Below, piece by piece: positions 50,170-59,083 of a DNA stretch of 64,000 bases (position 1 is the stretch's first letter; every line of letters begins with the position of its first letter). The notes under the pieces are model-generated. The model made no database searches and was not told where the DNA came from. It was given only the letters and a program-made list of their open reading frames with translations. The stretch is from Henriciella marina DSM 19595. GTDB lineage: Bacteria; Pseudomonadota; Alphaproteobacteria; Caulobacterales; Hyphomonadaceae. Location of the stretch: contig NZ_AQXT01000002.1 of the NCBI RefSeq assembly GCF_000376805.1, positions 3,162,001-3,226,000 of the forward strand, read 5' to 3'. The position numbers and the translations under genes were made by a program.

Positions 50170-51404
50170 TCTTCGTCGTCGTCATCCATACGGCCGATGG
50201 GGCCGCCTAGCGGGTCGGGATATTCTGGATACCCTTCCGGCCAGCTATCGTCGTCATCGTCATCATCATCAGAGCTGCTGCGCTCTTCGCTTTCGTCCCG
50301 CTGGATGGGTTCAACGCGGGCATTCTCTGGCAGGCCATCAATAAACCCGGCCGTGGCATCAAAATCGCCCGGAAAGCCGCCCATATTCTGAACCGAATAA
50401 GCCGTCCCGTTTCTTTCGAGCGGACTTGGAAGTGACGGCAGACGGCTAGGCCGGGGAAGTGGTGGGCGCGTGTCGACGGATGTCGAAGCTGCTGGGGTGG
50501 TCCTCGTCGCCGAGCTGCCTGTTGGTCTTGCTGCCGCGGACGGTGATGCGGAAGTTTGCGTCACGGTCGGGGTCGCCGCTCGGACTGTGGTCTGCGCCTC
50601 AGTTGTGGGCTGCGGCGCCGGCGTAACTGTGCGGCGCGTTACATAACGCGAAGGGTCATTTTCAGGGCGCGCGATTGACGCGGGCGGAGTTGCGGCGGGC
50701 ATGGTGCGTGCAGGCTGGCGCTGAACAGGGCGGGTCTCGACCTGACGTGTGACGGTTCTTGCTGGCGCGGTCTGGACAGGTCGCGGACGCTGCTCGACAG
50801 TCGCCGTGGTGCTGGCCGAGCGCGCCGCAACAGTGTTGGCGAGCTGCGTTCTGGTGCTCGCCGGCTGGCTGGTCCGGCGCGTCGCCGTTTGACGGACAGG
50901 CGCCTGCGGTGTCGGAAGCATGTGGCTGGTCGCCGCGCCGGAAGGCGCTGGTGGCATCGACGCGGTCGCCCGGCTGCTTGTGGTGGTCATTCCGCCGGCG
51001 AGGACATCGCTGCCCGCTGGGCGCGATCGTACGGTTGTTCGGCGCGGCGCTGATCTTGTTGCAACGCTTGTTGTCTGAGGGGGCGCCATGTCACCGCTGA
51101 GGCCCGACATATACCCCGGTCTTGGCTGCCTCTGCCCGACTGAGCTTTTGAGTTCGCACCGCGGCCCGACCCGGAAGGTTGGGGGCGTCATCGACCAGGC
51201 GACGCAGCGTTGATCTTCGGCGCACGCGGCCGCGCAGGCCTGCAGGCCGTTGGCGCGTTCAGACTGGTAGGTCTGGCCAATGCGATAGCTGTCGGCTTCC
51301 ACCGCCTCATCGGCCAGCGCGAGCGCGGGCAAGCCTGCAGCCATTACAGAAAGGCCGAGCAGACGGCCCCAGCGGGCGGTGATGGTGCGGGTCGTGATCT
51401 TCAT
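50166..51404 (-). CDS. PAN-domain protein with Thr/Pro-rich stalk and Asp-rich tail
   Basis: A 412-residue exported protein (signal peptide ending ALALA-DE). Residues about 40-90 resemble a PAN/Apple domain with SERANGLQACAAACAEDQRCVAW, whose cysteines form the usual disulfide core and which binds proteins or carbohydrate. The next 250 residues are low-complexity Thr/Pro/Ala/Arg, like an extended stalk. A short globular stretch (NMGGFPGDFDATAGFIDGLP) and an Asp-rich end (SSSDDDDDDDDSWPEG) close it. The Asp run may bind calcium. No full-length family known to me. Confidence 0.8.
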   Translation of the reverse strand: MKITTRTITARWGRLLGLSVMAAGLPALALADEAVEADSYRIGQTYQSERANGLQACAAACAEDQRCVAWSMTPPTFRVGPRCELKSSVGQRQPRPGYMSGLSGDMAPPQTTSVATRSAPRRTTVRSRPAGSDVLAGGMTTTSSRATASMPPAPSGAATSHMLPTPQAPVRQTATRRTSQPASTRTQLANTVAARSASTTATVEQRPRPVQTAPARTVTRQVETRPVQRQPARTMPAATPPASIARPENDPSRYVTRRTVTPAPQPTTEAQTTVRAATPTVTQTSASPSAAARPTGSSATRTTPAASTSVDTRPPLPRPSRLPSLPSPLERNGTAYSVQNMGGFPGDFDATAGFIDGLPENARVEPIQRDESEERSSSDDDDDDDDSWPEGYPEYPDPLGGPIGRMDDDDED

Positions 51405-51439
51405 AGTCTGAAGACTATGCGCGAGGGATTAAGAGGTCG

Positions 51440-53266
51440 TTAGGCCTGGCCCGTCTTCTCAAGCTTTTCTTTCAGGGCTTCGATCTCCAACCAGTCCATT
51501 TCTGCCTGCTCCAGTTCATCGCGGGCGGCGGCAAGCCGGTCGCTCAGTTTCTGGAAACGGGCTGGATCCTTGTTGAAGAGATCAGCATCCGACAGGTCTT
51601 CTTCCAGGCGCTCAATCTCAGCGCCAAGCTTCGGCATGGCTTGCTCGACCTCTTTCAGGCGGTGCTTGTCCTTGAAAGAGAGCTTCGCCTCGCGCTTCGG
51701 AGGCTCGCTTGTCTTGCTGCCAGATTTCTTCGAAGCTTTGTCAGAGGGCTTTGCCGCGACACGCGTGGTCAGCGATGGCACCTGACGGGCGGCGTCGCTC
51801 CAGCCGCCGGACGTCTCAACCCATTTACCGGCTCCCATAGGCACAAGGCAGCTAGTCACGATGGCATCGAGGAAGGCCCGGTCGTGGCTGACGAGGATCA
51901 GCGTGCCATCATAATCACTCAGCATCTCTTCCAGGAGGTCTAGCGTCTGCATGTCGAGATCGTTGGTCGGCTCATCCAGCACAAGCACGTCGGCGGGTTT
52001 GGCGAGCGAGATGGCCAGTGTCAGCCGGTTGCGTTCGCCGCCGGACAGGGCCGAGACGGGCTGGCGCAGCTGCGCTGGTGAGAACAGGAAGTCCTTGGCG
52101 TAACCGGCAACGTGTTTGGGGTGGCCCTGCACCATGATGGAGTCGCCCCCGGACGGGGTCAGCGCTTCCCAGAGAGTATCGGTGGGATTGAGGGTCTCTC
52201 GTGTCTGGTCGAGATAGGTAACGGTAAGCGTCTGGCCGATTTTTACCGACCCCTTGTCGGGCTCCAGCTCGCCCAGAAGAATTTTCAGCAGGGTCGTCTT
52301 GCCCACGCCATTGGGGCCGACAATGCCGATCCGGTCTCCCTTCAGGATGCGCAAGGAAAGATCATCGGCGATGATCGTGTCGCCGAACTGCTTTGATATG
52401 CCGAAAGCTTCGAGTACCTTGCGGCTCTGGCTGTCGCCGCTCTCCGCGCTCAACCCGGCTGTGGAGCGGGCTTCGTTCAGATTGGCGCGTTGCGTGGCGT
52501 GTTTGGCGCGGAGATCATGGAGGCGGCTGAGCCGGCCCATATTGCGCTTGCGGCGGGCGGTCACGCCGCGCGCGAGCCAGTGCTGCTCTTCCTTGAGGTG
52601 GGTCTTCAGGCGGCTGAGTTCTTTTTCTTCTTCGGCTTCGATGGCCCCGGCCCATTCATCGAAATAGGCATATCCCTTTGGCGACTTCCAGACCTTGCCC
52701 TGGCGCAGCCAGAGCGTCGTGGTCGAGACGTTCTCCAGGAAACGGCGATCGTGGCTGACCAGCAGGACGGCGCCGGAGAAAGATTTGAGCCGCGTTTCCA
52801 GCGTCTCGATCATCGGCACGTCCAGATGGTTGGTCGGCTCATCGAGCAGCAGGATGTCGGGATCCTGCGCGAAGGCGCGGGCAAGCGCGGCGCGGCGGAT
52901 CTGGCCACCAGAAAGGGTCGCAGGGTCGGCGGCAGGGTCGATGCCAAAGAGGCCGAGTTCCGCCTCAGCCATCCAGATCGCTTCCAGCCCGTCGGCGGTA
53001 TAGTCGAGCACGGTCTTGAAGGCGGAAAGGTCCGGCTCCTGTTCAACGGTGGCCGCTTCCACGCCTGGCTGGCGCCAGAGATCGCCTGCGTCCGGCACGT
53101 GCTGGCCGGTCACCAGCTTCATGAGCGTTGACTTGCCAGCGCCGTTTCGGCCGACAAGCGCAGCGCGTTCGCCGCGTGCGAGAGTGAAGGATACACCGGT
53201 AAAGATCGGTGTGCCGCCAAAGGTCAGCTCGACATCAGCGAGGCGAAGAATAGGAAGATCAGCCAT
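51440..53266 (-). CDS. uup: ABC-F family ATPase, Uup-like
   Basis: A 608-residue soluble protein with two ATPase domains and no membrane part. Domain 1 has GRNGAGKST, LSGGQIRRAALARA and LLLDEPTNHLD; domain 2 has GPNGVGKTT, LSGGERNRLTLAIS and LVLDEPTNDLD. The linker is charged and helical. The C-terminal tail (about 510-600) is a coiled coil that in Uup binds DNA or the ribosome. ABC-F proteins act on the ribosome or in DNA maintenance, not in transport. Confidence 0.95.
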   Translation of the reverse strand: MADLPILRLADVELTFGGTPIFTGVSFTLARGERAALVGRNGAGKSTLMKLVTGQHVPDAGDLWRQPGVEAATVEQEPDLSAFKTVLDYTADGLEAIWMAEAELGLFGIDPAADPATLSGGQIRRAALARAFAQDPDILLLDEPTNHLDVPMIETLETRLKSFSGAVLLVSHDRRFLENVSTTTLWLRQGKVWKSPKGYAYFDEWAGAIEAEEEKELSRLKTHLKEEQHWLARGVTARRKRNMGRLSRLHDLRAKHATQRANLNEARSTAGLSAESGDSQSRKVLEAFGISKQFGDTIIADDLSLRILKGDRIGIVGPNGVGKTTLLKILLGELEPDKGSVKIGQTLTVTYLDQTRETLNPTDTLWEALTPSGGDSIMVQGHPKHVAGYAKDFLFSPAQLRQPVSALSGGERNRLTLAISLAKPADVLVLDEPTNDLDMQTLDLLEEMLSDYDGTLILVSHDRAFLDAIVTSCLVPMGAGKWVETSGGWSDAARQVPSLTTRVAAKPSDKASKKSGSKTSEPPKREAKLSFKDKHRLKEVEQAMPKLGAEIERLEEDLSDADLFNKDPARFQKLSDRLAAARDELEQAEMDWLEIEALKEKLEKTGQA

Positions 53267-53314
53267 GGCGGCGAGAGGTGCGGCCCAGCAGGGGCAGTCG
53301 TCAAGATATGTTGA

Positions 53315-54154
53315 TCAGGACTTCAGCTTGTAGCCGGTTCTGAAGAGCCACCATACCCAGAAAACGGCAACAAAAGTGAACCCGGCAGAGACGGCCGCGC
53401 CTGTTGCCAGCGATGTGTTCGACACGCCGATAAAGCCAGCCCGGAAGCCGTCGATCAGATAGAAGATCGGGTCGAAATGTGCCGCCGTCTGAAACGGCTC
53501 CACAAGAACCTTGATGTCGTAGAACGTGCCTGAAAGGAAGGTGAGGGGGACGATCACGAAATTGGTGATGGCGGCAAGGTGGTCGAACTTTTCGGCCCAT
53601 ATCCCTGCAATGGCACCGAGCGCGGCAAGGAAGATCGTGGCCATCAGGCTGAACCAGATCAGCGGCCAGACCATTGCGATATTGAGGCTGGCAAGTCCTG
53701 AGAAATGGATGGCAAGTCCGCCGACGATGCCAACCATGAGTCCGCGTGTGACGGCACCAAAGATGAAGCCGAGCGTCAGCTCAAGCGGCGACAGAGGCGG
53801 CATCAGGAAGTCGACCTGACTGCCCTGGACCTTCGCAATCGTCAGGGAGGACGAGGTGTTCTGGAAGGCGTTCTGCAGCATCGACATGATGATCAGGCCG
53901 GGCGCCAGAAAGGAATTATAGTCGAGGCCGGAAAAGTCGCCGGTCAGCTCCCCCCGGTTGCCGAAGGCGAGCTTGAAGACGGTCATGAACAAGAGCGTCG
54001 TGATAACTGGCGCAAACAGGGTCTGCATCCAGACCTTCAGGAAGCGTCCAACCTCACGCTGGTAAAGGGTCGAGAGACCGATCCAGTTGATCGCGCCATA
54101 ATTGCGCGGCGGGGCGGGAAGCGGGCGGGCGGCTGCAGAAATCTCATCGCTCAT
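53315..54154 (-). CDS. ABC-2 type transporter permease
   Basis: A 279-residue inner-membrane protein with six hydrophobic segments and a cytoplasmic N-terminus. The pattern LYQREVGRFLKVWMQTLFAPVITTLLFMTVF and the conserved block PLTFLSGTFYDIKVLV-FQTAAHFDPIFYLIDGFR match YadH-like/ABC-2 permeases. The ATPase partner is not next to it; the neighbouring gene encodes an ABC-F protein, which is not a transporter ATPase. Substrate unknown. The start reads away from gcrA. Confidence 0.92.
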   Translation of the reverse strand: MSDEISAAARPLPAPPRNYGAINWIGLSTLYQREVGRFLKVWMQTLFAPVITTLLFMTVFKLAFGNRGELTGDFSGLDYNSFLAPGLIIMSMLQNAFQNTSSSLTIAKVQGSQVDFLMPPLSPLELTLGFIFGAVTRGLMVGIVGGLAIHFSGLASLNIAMVWPLIWFSLMATIFLAALGAIAGIWAEKFDHLAAITNFVIVPLTFLSGTFYDIKVLVEPFQTAAHFDPIFYLIDGFRAGFIGVSNTSLATGAAVSAGFTFVAVFWVWWLFRTGYKLKS

Positions 54155-54224
54155 GGGGGCTATTTAGGGGCTAGGGGACGCAATGACGATAGCTAAAAGT
54201 CGCTTGCGCAAGGATTTATCCCAG

Positions 54225-54266
54225 ATATCCACAGGCTCCTACTATATATAGAAAGGTTGTGGAGAA
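54225..54266. promoter_or_regulatory. Two DnaA-box-like sites before gcrA
   Basis: ATATCCACA (54225-54233) and, inverted, TGTGGAGAA (54258-54266) each match 8 of 9 bases of the DnaA box TTATCCACA. Their centres are 33 bases apart (three helical turns). They lie 118-159 bases before the gcrA start. DnaA is known to activate gcrA in Caulobacter. Confidence 0.55.
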
Positions 54267-54383
54267 CCCGCATCATCATATTGTGTTTCGTTTCGCCTTG
54301 GATACGATATATAGGTGTTCAGCACGGCGGCGAAATTCCGTCGTCACTATATCTAGGGTCGCATAAAGCCAGGAGGCCATCCA

Positions 54384-54908
54384 ATGTCTTGGACCGAAGA
54401 TCGCGTCGATGTTCTGAAGAAACTGTGGGCTGAAGGTCATTCAGCCAGCCAGATCGCAAAGCAACTGGGTGGCGTGACCCGTAATGCCGTGATCGGGAAA
54501 GTCCATCGGCTTGGCCTGTCTGGCCGCGCAACGCCGTCACGGCCTGTGAAGCGCCCACCGCGCCTGGCGAGACCGAAGCCGCAGGTGCAGGCAGATGGAG
54601 CGTTGCAGGTTCAGGCCTCAGCATCACCGGAAGATACGCAGATTCGCCGTTCGGCTCAGCAGGCGATTCAGTCTGTTCTGGCCCCGGCGCCGGTTGCAGA
54701 TGGTGAAGCAGCAACCATTCTCACGCTCCGCGACTCCATGTGCAAATGGCCAATCGGTGATCCGGCGGATCCTCAATTTGCCTTCTGCGGTCGCAAGTCG
54801 GACTGCGGTCCGTACTGCACCGAGCACGCAAAAGTGGCGTTCCAGCCGCAGCGCAAGCGCGAACGCAAGTCCAGCGACGAGCAGCAGGCGCGCAAGATCG
54901 CGGGCTAG
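54384..54908 (+). CDS. gcrA: Cell-cycle regulator GcrA
   Basis: GcrA, 174 residues, binds sigma-70 and GANTC-methylated promoters to drive S-phase transcription in alphaproteobacteria. The N-terminal helix-turn-helix reads SWTEDRVDVLKKLWAEGHSA and GGVTRNAVIGKVHRLGLSGR, the most conserved part of the family. After a variable Pro/Gln/Ala linker the C-terminal domain has CKWPIGDPADPQFAFCG and CGPYCTEHAKVAFQP, with cysteines in the usual places. AGGAGG lies before ATG. A bidirectional terminator follows. Confidence 0.97.
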   Translation: MSWTEDRVDVLKKLWAEGHSASQIAKQLGGVTRNAVIGKVHRLGLSGRATPSRPVKRPPRLARPKPQVQADGALQVQASASPEDTQIRRSAQQAIQSVLAPAPVADGEAATILTLRDSMCKWPIGDPADPQFAFCGRKSDCGPYCTEHAKVAFQPQRKRERKSSDEQQARKIAG

Positions 54909-54930
54909 GCTCCAGGCGACCAGAAAAAAG

Positions 54931-54966
54931 AAAGCCGGGTCTCCATCGATGAGGCCCGGCTTTTTT
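54931..54966. terminator. Bidirectional terminator between gcrA and the antiporter gene
   Basis: AAAGCCGGG (54931-54939) pairs with CCCGGCTTT (54955-54963) across 15 bases, T run on the right and A run on the left. Confidence 0.9.
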
Positions 54967-55003
54967 CTTGTCGATGTGCAGGCAAGGAAGTTGGAGGAGA
55001 GGC

Positions 55004-56752
55004 CTAGGCCGCTTCGGTTTCAACGCTTTCACCGAGGTCTTGCGGCTCATCGACCTCGAACCGGTCAGCTTCCCGGGACATCCAGTTTGCGACTTTCGCC
55101 TCCGTTACGCCGAGCTGGCGGAGGATATCGGCGGCCATCTCGATGCCTTTGGGTTCTCCCATGGCGAGCCATGCGCGCATGCCGAGATTGGCAAAGCGGC
55201 GCCGGTCTGCCTCATTATCGACGGAGACAAAGCGTGGCGTGTCTGGAAACTCGCGCTGCGCGGCGGGTGTCAGGTCACGGGAAACTTCGTAGCGAGGGGC
55301 CCCGATAACCACGGCGCGCGGATTGCGCCCGGCGACCGCTTCGACAAGTCGTAAGTTGGCGGCGTTCCCGAACGACACCTTGTAACCGTCAGCAATGGCC
55401 GACACGAAACGCTCAGGCTCTGCGTCGAGACAGACATGCGGGATACTGTGATCGGCCAGCGCATCGGCGGCGAGACGGCCTTCGCGCGTCATGCCGAAAA
55501 TGATCACAGGTCTGTCCGGACCGATCGGCGTCGTCTCGTTCACAGAACGGGTCTGCCCCTTGAACATGTTTGCGACCTTGCGGGAGAGCTTCATGCCGCC
55601 TGCCGCCCAGAAGGGCGCAATCGCCAGCGACAGGGCGATGGAGGCAACTGCGATCGTGTCGAGGACAGGGGGCACCGCATTGGTTGCGACCACAAGGATC
55701 GACAGGACAACCAGCGTAAATTCGGAGCCTTGGGCCAGCAGGAAAGAGAGCTGGATGCTACCGGGATTGCTCCATTGGTTAAGCCTGGCCGCAGCAAAGC
55801 CCGTCAGTGTTTTCACGACCAGAATGGCGACGGTCACTCCAAGGACAACGGGCCAGCGATTGATCAGCACGCCAAGATCTACCGACAGGCCGACCGACAT
55901 GAAAAAGAAGGAGAGGAGCAGGCCGCGGAATGGCCCCGTCTCCATCTGAACCTGGTGGCGGAAGGCCGTCCCGGACACGGCAAGACCCGCAAGGAAGGCG
56001 CCAAGGGTCAGTGACAGACCAAGATAGGCGGTGGCCGATGCTGCGCCGAGCACAAGCAGAAGGGTGACGGCTGTGAACGCTTCCTGGTTACGGGTCTGGG
56101 CAAGACCGCGCAGGACCGGCCCCATAAGGTAATGACCGGCCGCGAACGCGACCCCGAACGCAAGCAGCGCAAGGCCCGCAGCTTTTGCCATCGTCATGGC
56201 GAGCTGCACGCCGTCGCCGTCTCCTCCGAGAGAGTTGGCAAAGATCAGAAGGAAGATCGCGATTATGTCCTGGAAGATCAGGACATGCGTGGCCGACCGG
56301 CCAAGCGGGCACGAGCCAAGGCCGCGCTCCACTATGACGCGCGAGACAACCGCCGTCGAGGAGAGGCCAAACGATATGCCAAGCGCAAGTGCGATGGGCC
56401 AGTCCAGACCGAACATCGTCAGGGCGATGGTGAAGGGAATACTGGTCAGGACAAGGTGCGCGGGCGCGAGCCCCATCAGGTCACGCTGGCTTTCGCGCAG
56501 CTCCCGCAGCGAAACGTGCAGGCCGATATCAAAAAGGAGGAAAACAACGCCAAGCTCTGCGAGCAGATGCGTTGTCGAGCTTTCCTCGATCAGTCCGAAG
56601 ACGTGCGGGCCGATCAGAATGCCGACAGCCAGATACCCGACAATGGGAGAGAGTTTGAGGGCTTTGGAGGCAAGTGCCGCTGCGCCACCGGCCGCCAGAA
56701 GCGTCATGGCCGGGATAAGTGCATCGACTGGTGCTGTTGCGGCATCCGCCAT
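55004..56752 (-). CDS. CPA2-type monovalent cation:proton antiporter (KefB/KefC-like) with RCK domain
   Basis: A 582-residue protein with about 12 membrane segments (1-390) and a C-terminal regulatory domain. The Na+/H+ exchanger fold shows LKLSPIVGYLAVGILIGPHVFG, ELGVVFLLFDIGLHVSL, the unwound-helix region GLSSTAVVSRVIVERG and LSLTLGAFLAGLAVSGT. The C-terminal TrkA-N/RCK domain begins PVIIFGMTREGRLAADAL and could bind NAD(H), followed by VIGAPRYEVSRDL. It likely exports K+ in exchange for protons, although other ions are possible. It reads towards gcrA. Confidence 0.93.
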   Translation of the reverse strand: MADAATAPVDALIPAMTLLAAGGAAALASKALKLSPIVGYLAVGILIGPHVFGLIEESSTTHLLAELGVVFLLFDIGLHVSLRELRESQRDLMGLAPAHLVLTSIPFTIALTMFGLDWPIALALGISFGLSSTAVVSRVIVERGLGSCPLGRSATHVLIFQDIIAIFLLIFANSLGGDGDGVQLAMTMAKAAGLALLAFGVAFAAGHYLMGPVLRGLAQTRNQEAFTAVTLLLVLGAASATAYLGLSLTLGAFLAGLAVSGTAFRHQVQMETGPFRGLLLSFFFMSVGLSVDLGVLINRWPVVLGVTVAILVVKTLTGFAAARLNQWSNPGSIQLSFLLAQGSEFTLVVLSILVVATNAVPPVLDTIAVASIALSLAIAPFWAAGGMKLSRKVANMFKGQTRSVNETTPIGPDRPVIIFGMTREGRLAADALADHSIPHVCLDAEPERFVSAIADGYKVSFGNAANLRLVEAVAGRNPRAVVIGAPRYEVSRDLTPAAQREFPDTPRFVSVDNEADRRRFANLGMRAWLAMGEPKGIEMAADILRQLGVTEAKVANWMSREADRFEVDEPQDLGESVETEAA

Positions 56753-56874
56753 GGCCGTCCTCCTTGCGGTCTATATTGGCTTGTTATGCGCCGAAAGAAA
56801 GGCCGCCGCTTCGATTGGAAGCGGCGGCCCTGGTCTTGCCGGCGATTAAACCGGTAGAGACGTCGTTCTTGCGC

Positions 56875-57555
56875 TTAGAGCGACCGGCTGACTGAGACGA
56901 CGAAATACTCGTCGAATGCATCATCATCCGTGCCGATGAAGCGGAAGTCGAGATCGAACCCTTCAAGCGAGGTGGTCAGACCAAGCGAGTAGTCGGTGTA
57001 GTCGCCGCCAGCGTCGACAAAGTCGGAATAGCCGACCGTCGCATCGACAGAGAACATCTCGCTGAGCGGAATGCCAATGCTTGCAGCGTAGTAGAAGGCG
57101 TCACCGATTTCGAGATAGAACTCTGGCGAGTAGGCAACGGACGCGCCGACTTCCACCGTATCGCCGAGGGTCGTGCTTGCGCCGGCATAGGCCTCGAAGA
57201 AGTTCTGCTCTGGATTGTCCGGCGCATCCGGATACCAGTAATAGATGACACCAAGATCGAGGTCGAAGGCACCAACGGTCGGTGTCCAGCCTGCGTAGAG
57301 GTCGATCTCAGTTGACGTGCCGTCGCCGAAGTCGACGCCAGACGCCCAGGTGCCAACGTAGAAGCTGTCGCTCGCCCAGTCGAAGCCGCCCTGAACCATC
57401 GGGGCTTCATCGGTTTGGGTGATCCCACGGAAAACGTAGTTGGACGTGAGCGTAACGTTGCCGCTCCATTCCCCCTCATCCTGCGCGAGAGCAGGCGTGG
57501 CCATAGTCGCAGCTGCAGCGGCCGCAACGGCCAGACGTGTGAATGATTTGAACAT
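56875..57555 (-). CDS. TIGR02001 family outer-membrane protein
   Basis: A 226-residue exported beta-rich protein. ATG 57555 follows an excellent AAAGGAGGT and opens a signal peptide ending ALAQD; the 70-codon extension upstream is spurious. The family opening WSGNVTLTSNYVFRGITQTDEAPMVQGG (here split: SNYVFRGITQT) is clear, followed by alternating aromatic strands typical of a beta-barrel, ending in FVVSVSRSL with a C-terminal hydrophobic residue as expected for BAM substrates. Function unknown; a small channel is possible. Confidence 0.92.
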   Translation of the reverse strand: MFKSFTRLAVAAAAAATMATPALAQDEGEWSGNVTLTSNYVFRGITQTDEAPMVQGGFDWASDSFYVGTWASGVDFGDGTSTEIDLYAGWTPTVGAFDLDLGVIYYWYPDAPDNPEQNFFEAYAGASTTLGDTVEVGASVAYSPEFYLEIGDAFYYAASIGIPLSEMFSVDATVGYSDFVDAGGDYTDYSLGLTTSLEGFDLDFRFIGTDDDAFDEYFVVSVSRSL

Positions 57556-57715
57556 GAATTCTACCTCCTTTGCATCCTCATCACGAGGAGCAAACTGACC
57601 GCCTGCACGTCTGGCAGCCATGATGAAGCAGATGTGACCGTAGAATTTTGCGCTGCAGCACGAAAAAGAGGCAGAAGACGCAAAAATCGCCTGCCAAAAG
57701 TGCGGGTTTGGTTCT

Positions 57716-58528
57716 TTATCTCGCGGTGAGCGGTGCGAAACCGAGGTGTGTGCCGGCATCGACAAGCAGCGTTTCGCCGGTGACGTGGCGTGAAGCGTCT
57801 GTCAGGAAAAACATGGCAGAATCAGCGATATCGTCTGGTCCGCTGGCCGCATTGAGCGGCGTCGAGCGCGCGACGCTGGCTTCCAGACGGTCATACTGAT
57901 CGCCGTCCATCTCATTCTTGAACCAGCGCGTGCCGATGAACCCCGGGCAGACAGCGTTCACACGGATCGCCGGCGCAAGTGCGCGGGCGAGCGACAGTGT
58001 CATCGTGTTGAGTGCGCCCTTGGTCGCTGCGTAGGCAATTGATGAGCCGATGCCCGTGACCCCCGCGATAGATGAAATATTGAGAACGGTTGAGGCGCGG
58101 CCTGTCTGTTCGTGGGCGTTGACCATCAAACCTTTGCAGGCCTGCATCACGAGGAAGGGGCCGGCCACGTTCACGGCATAGGTATCGAGAAAGTCGGCGC
58201 GGCTCAGTGCATCAAGATCGGCATGGTCGCGCGCATGGCGGGTAATACCAGCATTATTGACCAGTATATCCAGCCGGCCCCAGGCATTCGCGGCATCGGC
58301 AAGTTTGCGCGCGCCCTCTTCGGTCGACACATCAGCAGCGACCAGCTGGGCCTGCGCGCCGGCTTCATTGCAGGCGGCGACAGTGGCCTCGCCGTCTTCA
58401 ATGCTCCGCGTGCAATTGATGATGACATCCGCGCCGCGCTCTGCCAGCCGAAGAGCGATGGATCGCCCGAGACCTGTAGCTGAGCCCGTTACGATTGCCT
58501 TGCGTCCCGCCAGATCCTTCTCGGCCAT
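57716..58528 (-). CDS. Short-chain dehydrogenase/reductase
   Basis: Classical SDR of 270 residues. The cofactor motif is VTGSATGLGRS (TGxxxGxG), followed by NNAGI, the catalytic Ser in NISSIAG and the YAATKGAL motif with Tyr and Lys. The C-terminal part has VCPGFIGTRW and VTGETLLVDAGTHLG. The substrate is not evident; the type is close to FabG-like and sugar/steroid dehydrogenases. ATG 58528 (MAEKDLAGR) was used with GGAGGAA at 6 bases; an ATG five codons upstream overlaps that site. Confidence 0.92.
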   Translation of the reverse strand: MAEKDLAGRKAIVTGSATGLGRSIALRLAERGADVIINCTRSIEDGEATVAACNEAGAQAQLVAADVSTEEGARKLADAANAWGRLDILVNNAGITRHARDHADLDALSRADFLDTYAVNVAGPFLVMQACKGLMVNAHEQTGRASTVLNISSIAGVTGIGSSIAYAATKGALNTMTLSLARALAPAIRVNAVCPGFIGTRWFKNEMDGDQYDRLEASVARSTPLNAASGPDDIADSAMFFLTDASRHVTGETLLVDAGTHLGFAPLTAR

Positions 58529-58603
58529 TCCCGTTTCCTCCATCCTGTTTTGACGCACTTGGCCCGTCTTGGCCGCTGGCGTCAATGAGAGAACGGGGCG
58601 GGC

Positions 58604-59068
58604 TCAGGCCTTGTGGTAGGGAAGGCCTGCTTCGAGGCTGGCGGCGCGGTAGAGCTGTTCTGCCAGCATGACCCGCACCAGGCGGTGAGGCCACGTTTGA
58701 ACGCCAAAGGCCATAGTCTGCGGGACGGCCCGGCGCACCGCTTCGCCATAGCCTTCAGCGCCGCCAATCATGAAACATAGATCGGTCAGACCCTTATCAC
58801 GCTCGGTGGAAAGAAAGCTGGAGAAGGCGGTGGATGTGTATTGCTCGCCAAATTCATCAAGGCGGATCGAGCGCGCACCAGATGGTATTTTGGAGAGAAG
58901 ACGGTCAGCTTCCGCGTCGAGCCCGCCGGACGAGTCGACCTCTATGAGGTCAGCGCTGCGAAAGCCGAGCTGTCGCCCGGCCTTCCTGAAACGGTTGAGA
59001 TAATCGTCGAAGAGGTCGCGCTCCGGCCCCTTCTTGATACGGCCGACGGCAATGATCGTGATACGCAC
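58604..59068 (-). CDS. rlmH: 23S rRNA pseudouridine(1915) N3-methyltransferase RlmH
   Basis: SPOUT-class enzyme of 154 residues that methylates m3-pseudouridine in helix 69 of 23S rRNA. It shows the start ITIIAVGRIKKGPE, the trefoil-knot region DLCFMIGGAEGYGEAVR and the C-terminal knot WPHRLVRVMLAEQLYRA, all part of the SAM site. The end GLPYHKA matches the usual YHR-type tail closely. It follows rsfS by 15 bases in the order nadD-rsfS-rlmH that many bacteria keep. Confidence 0.97.
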   Translation of the reverse strand: MRITIIAVGRIKKGPERDLFDDYLNRFRKAGRQLGFRSADLIEVDSSGGLDAEADRLLSKIPSGARSIRLDEFGEQYTSTAFSSFLSTERDKGLTDLCFMIGGAEGYGEAVRRAVPQTMAFGVQTWPHRLVRVMLAEQLYRAASLEAGLPYHKA

Positions 59069-59083
59069 CTTGCCCGGCGCTTA

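Noticed and set aside
51440-54154. ABC-F gene and ABC-2 permease as one exporter
   Set aside because: ABC-F proteins do not pair with permeases, and the two genes are separated and not overlapping.
57556-57765. 70-codon N-terminal extension of the TIGR02001 protein
   Set aside because: The internal ATG 57555 has an ideal AAAGGAGGT and begins the signal peptide.
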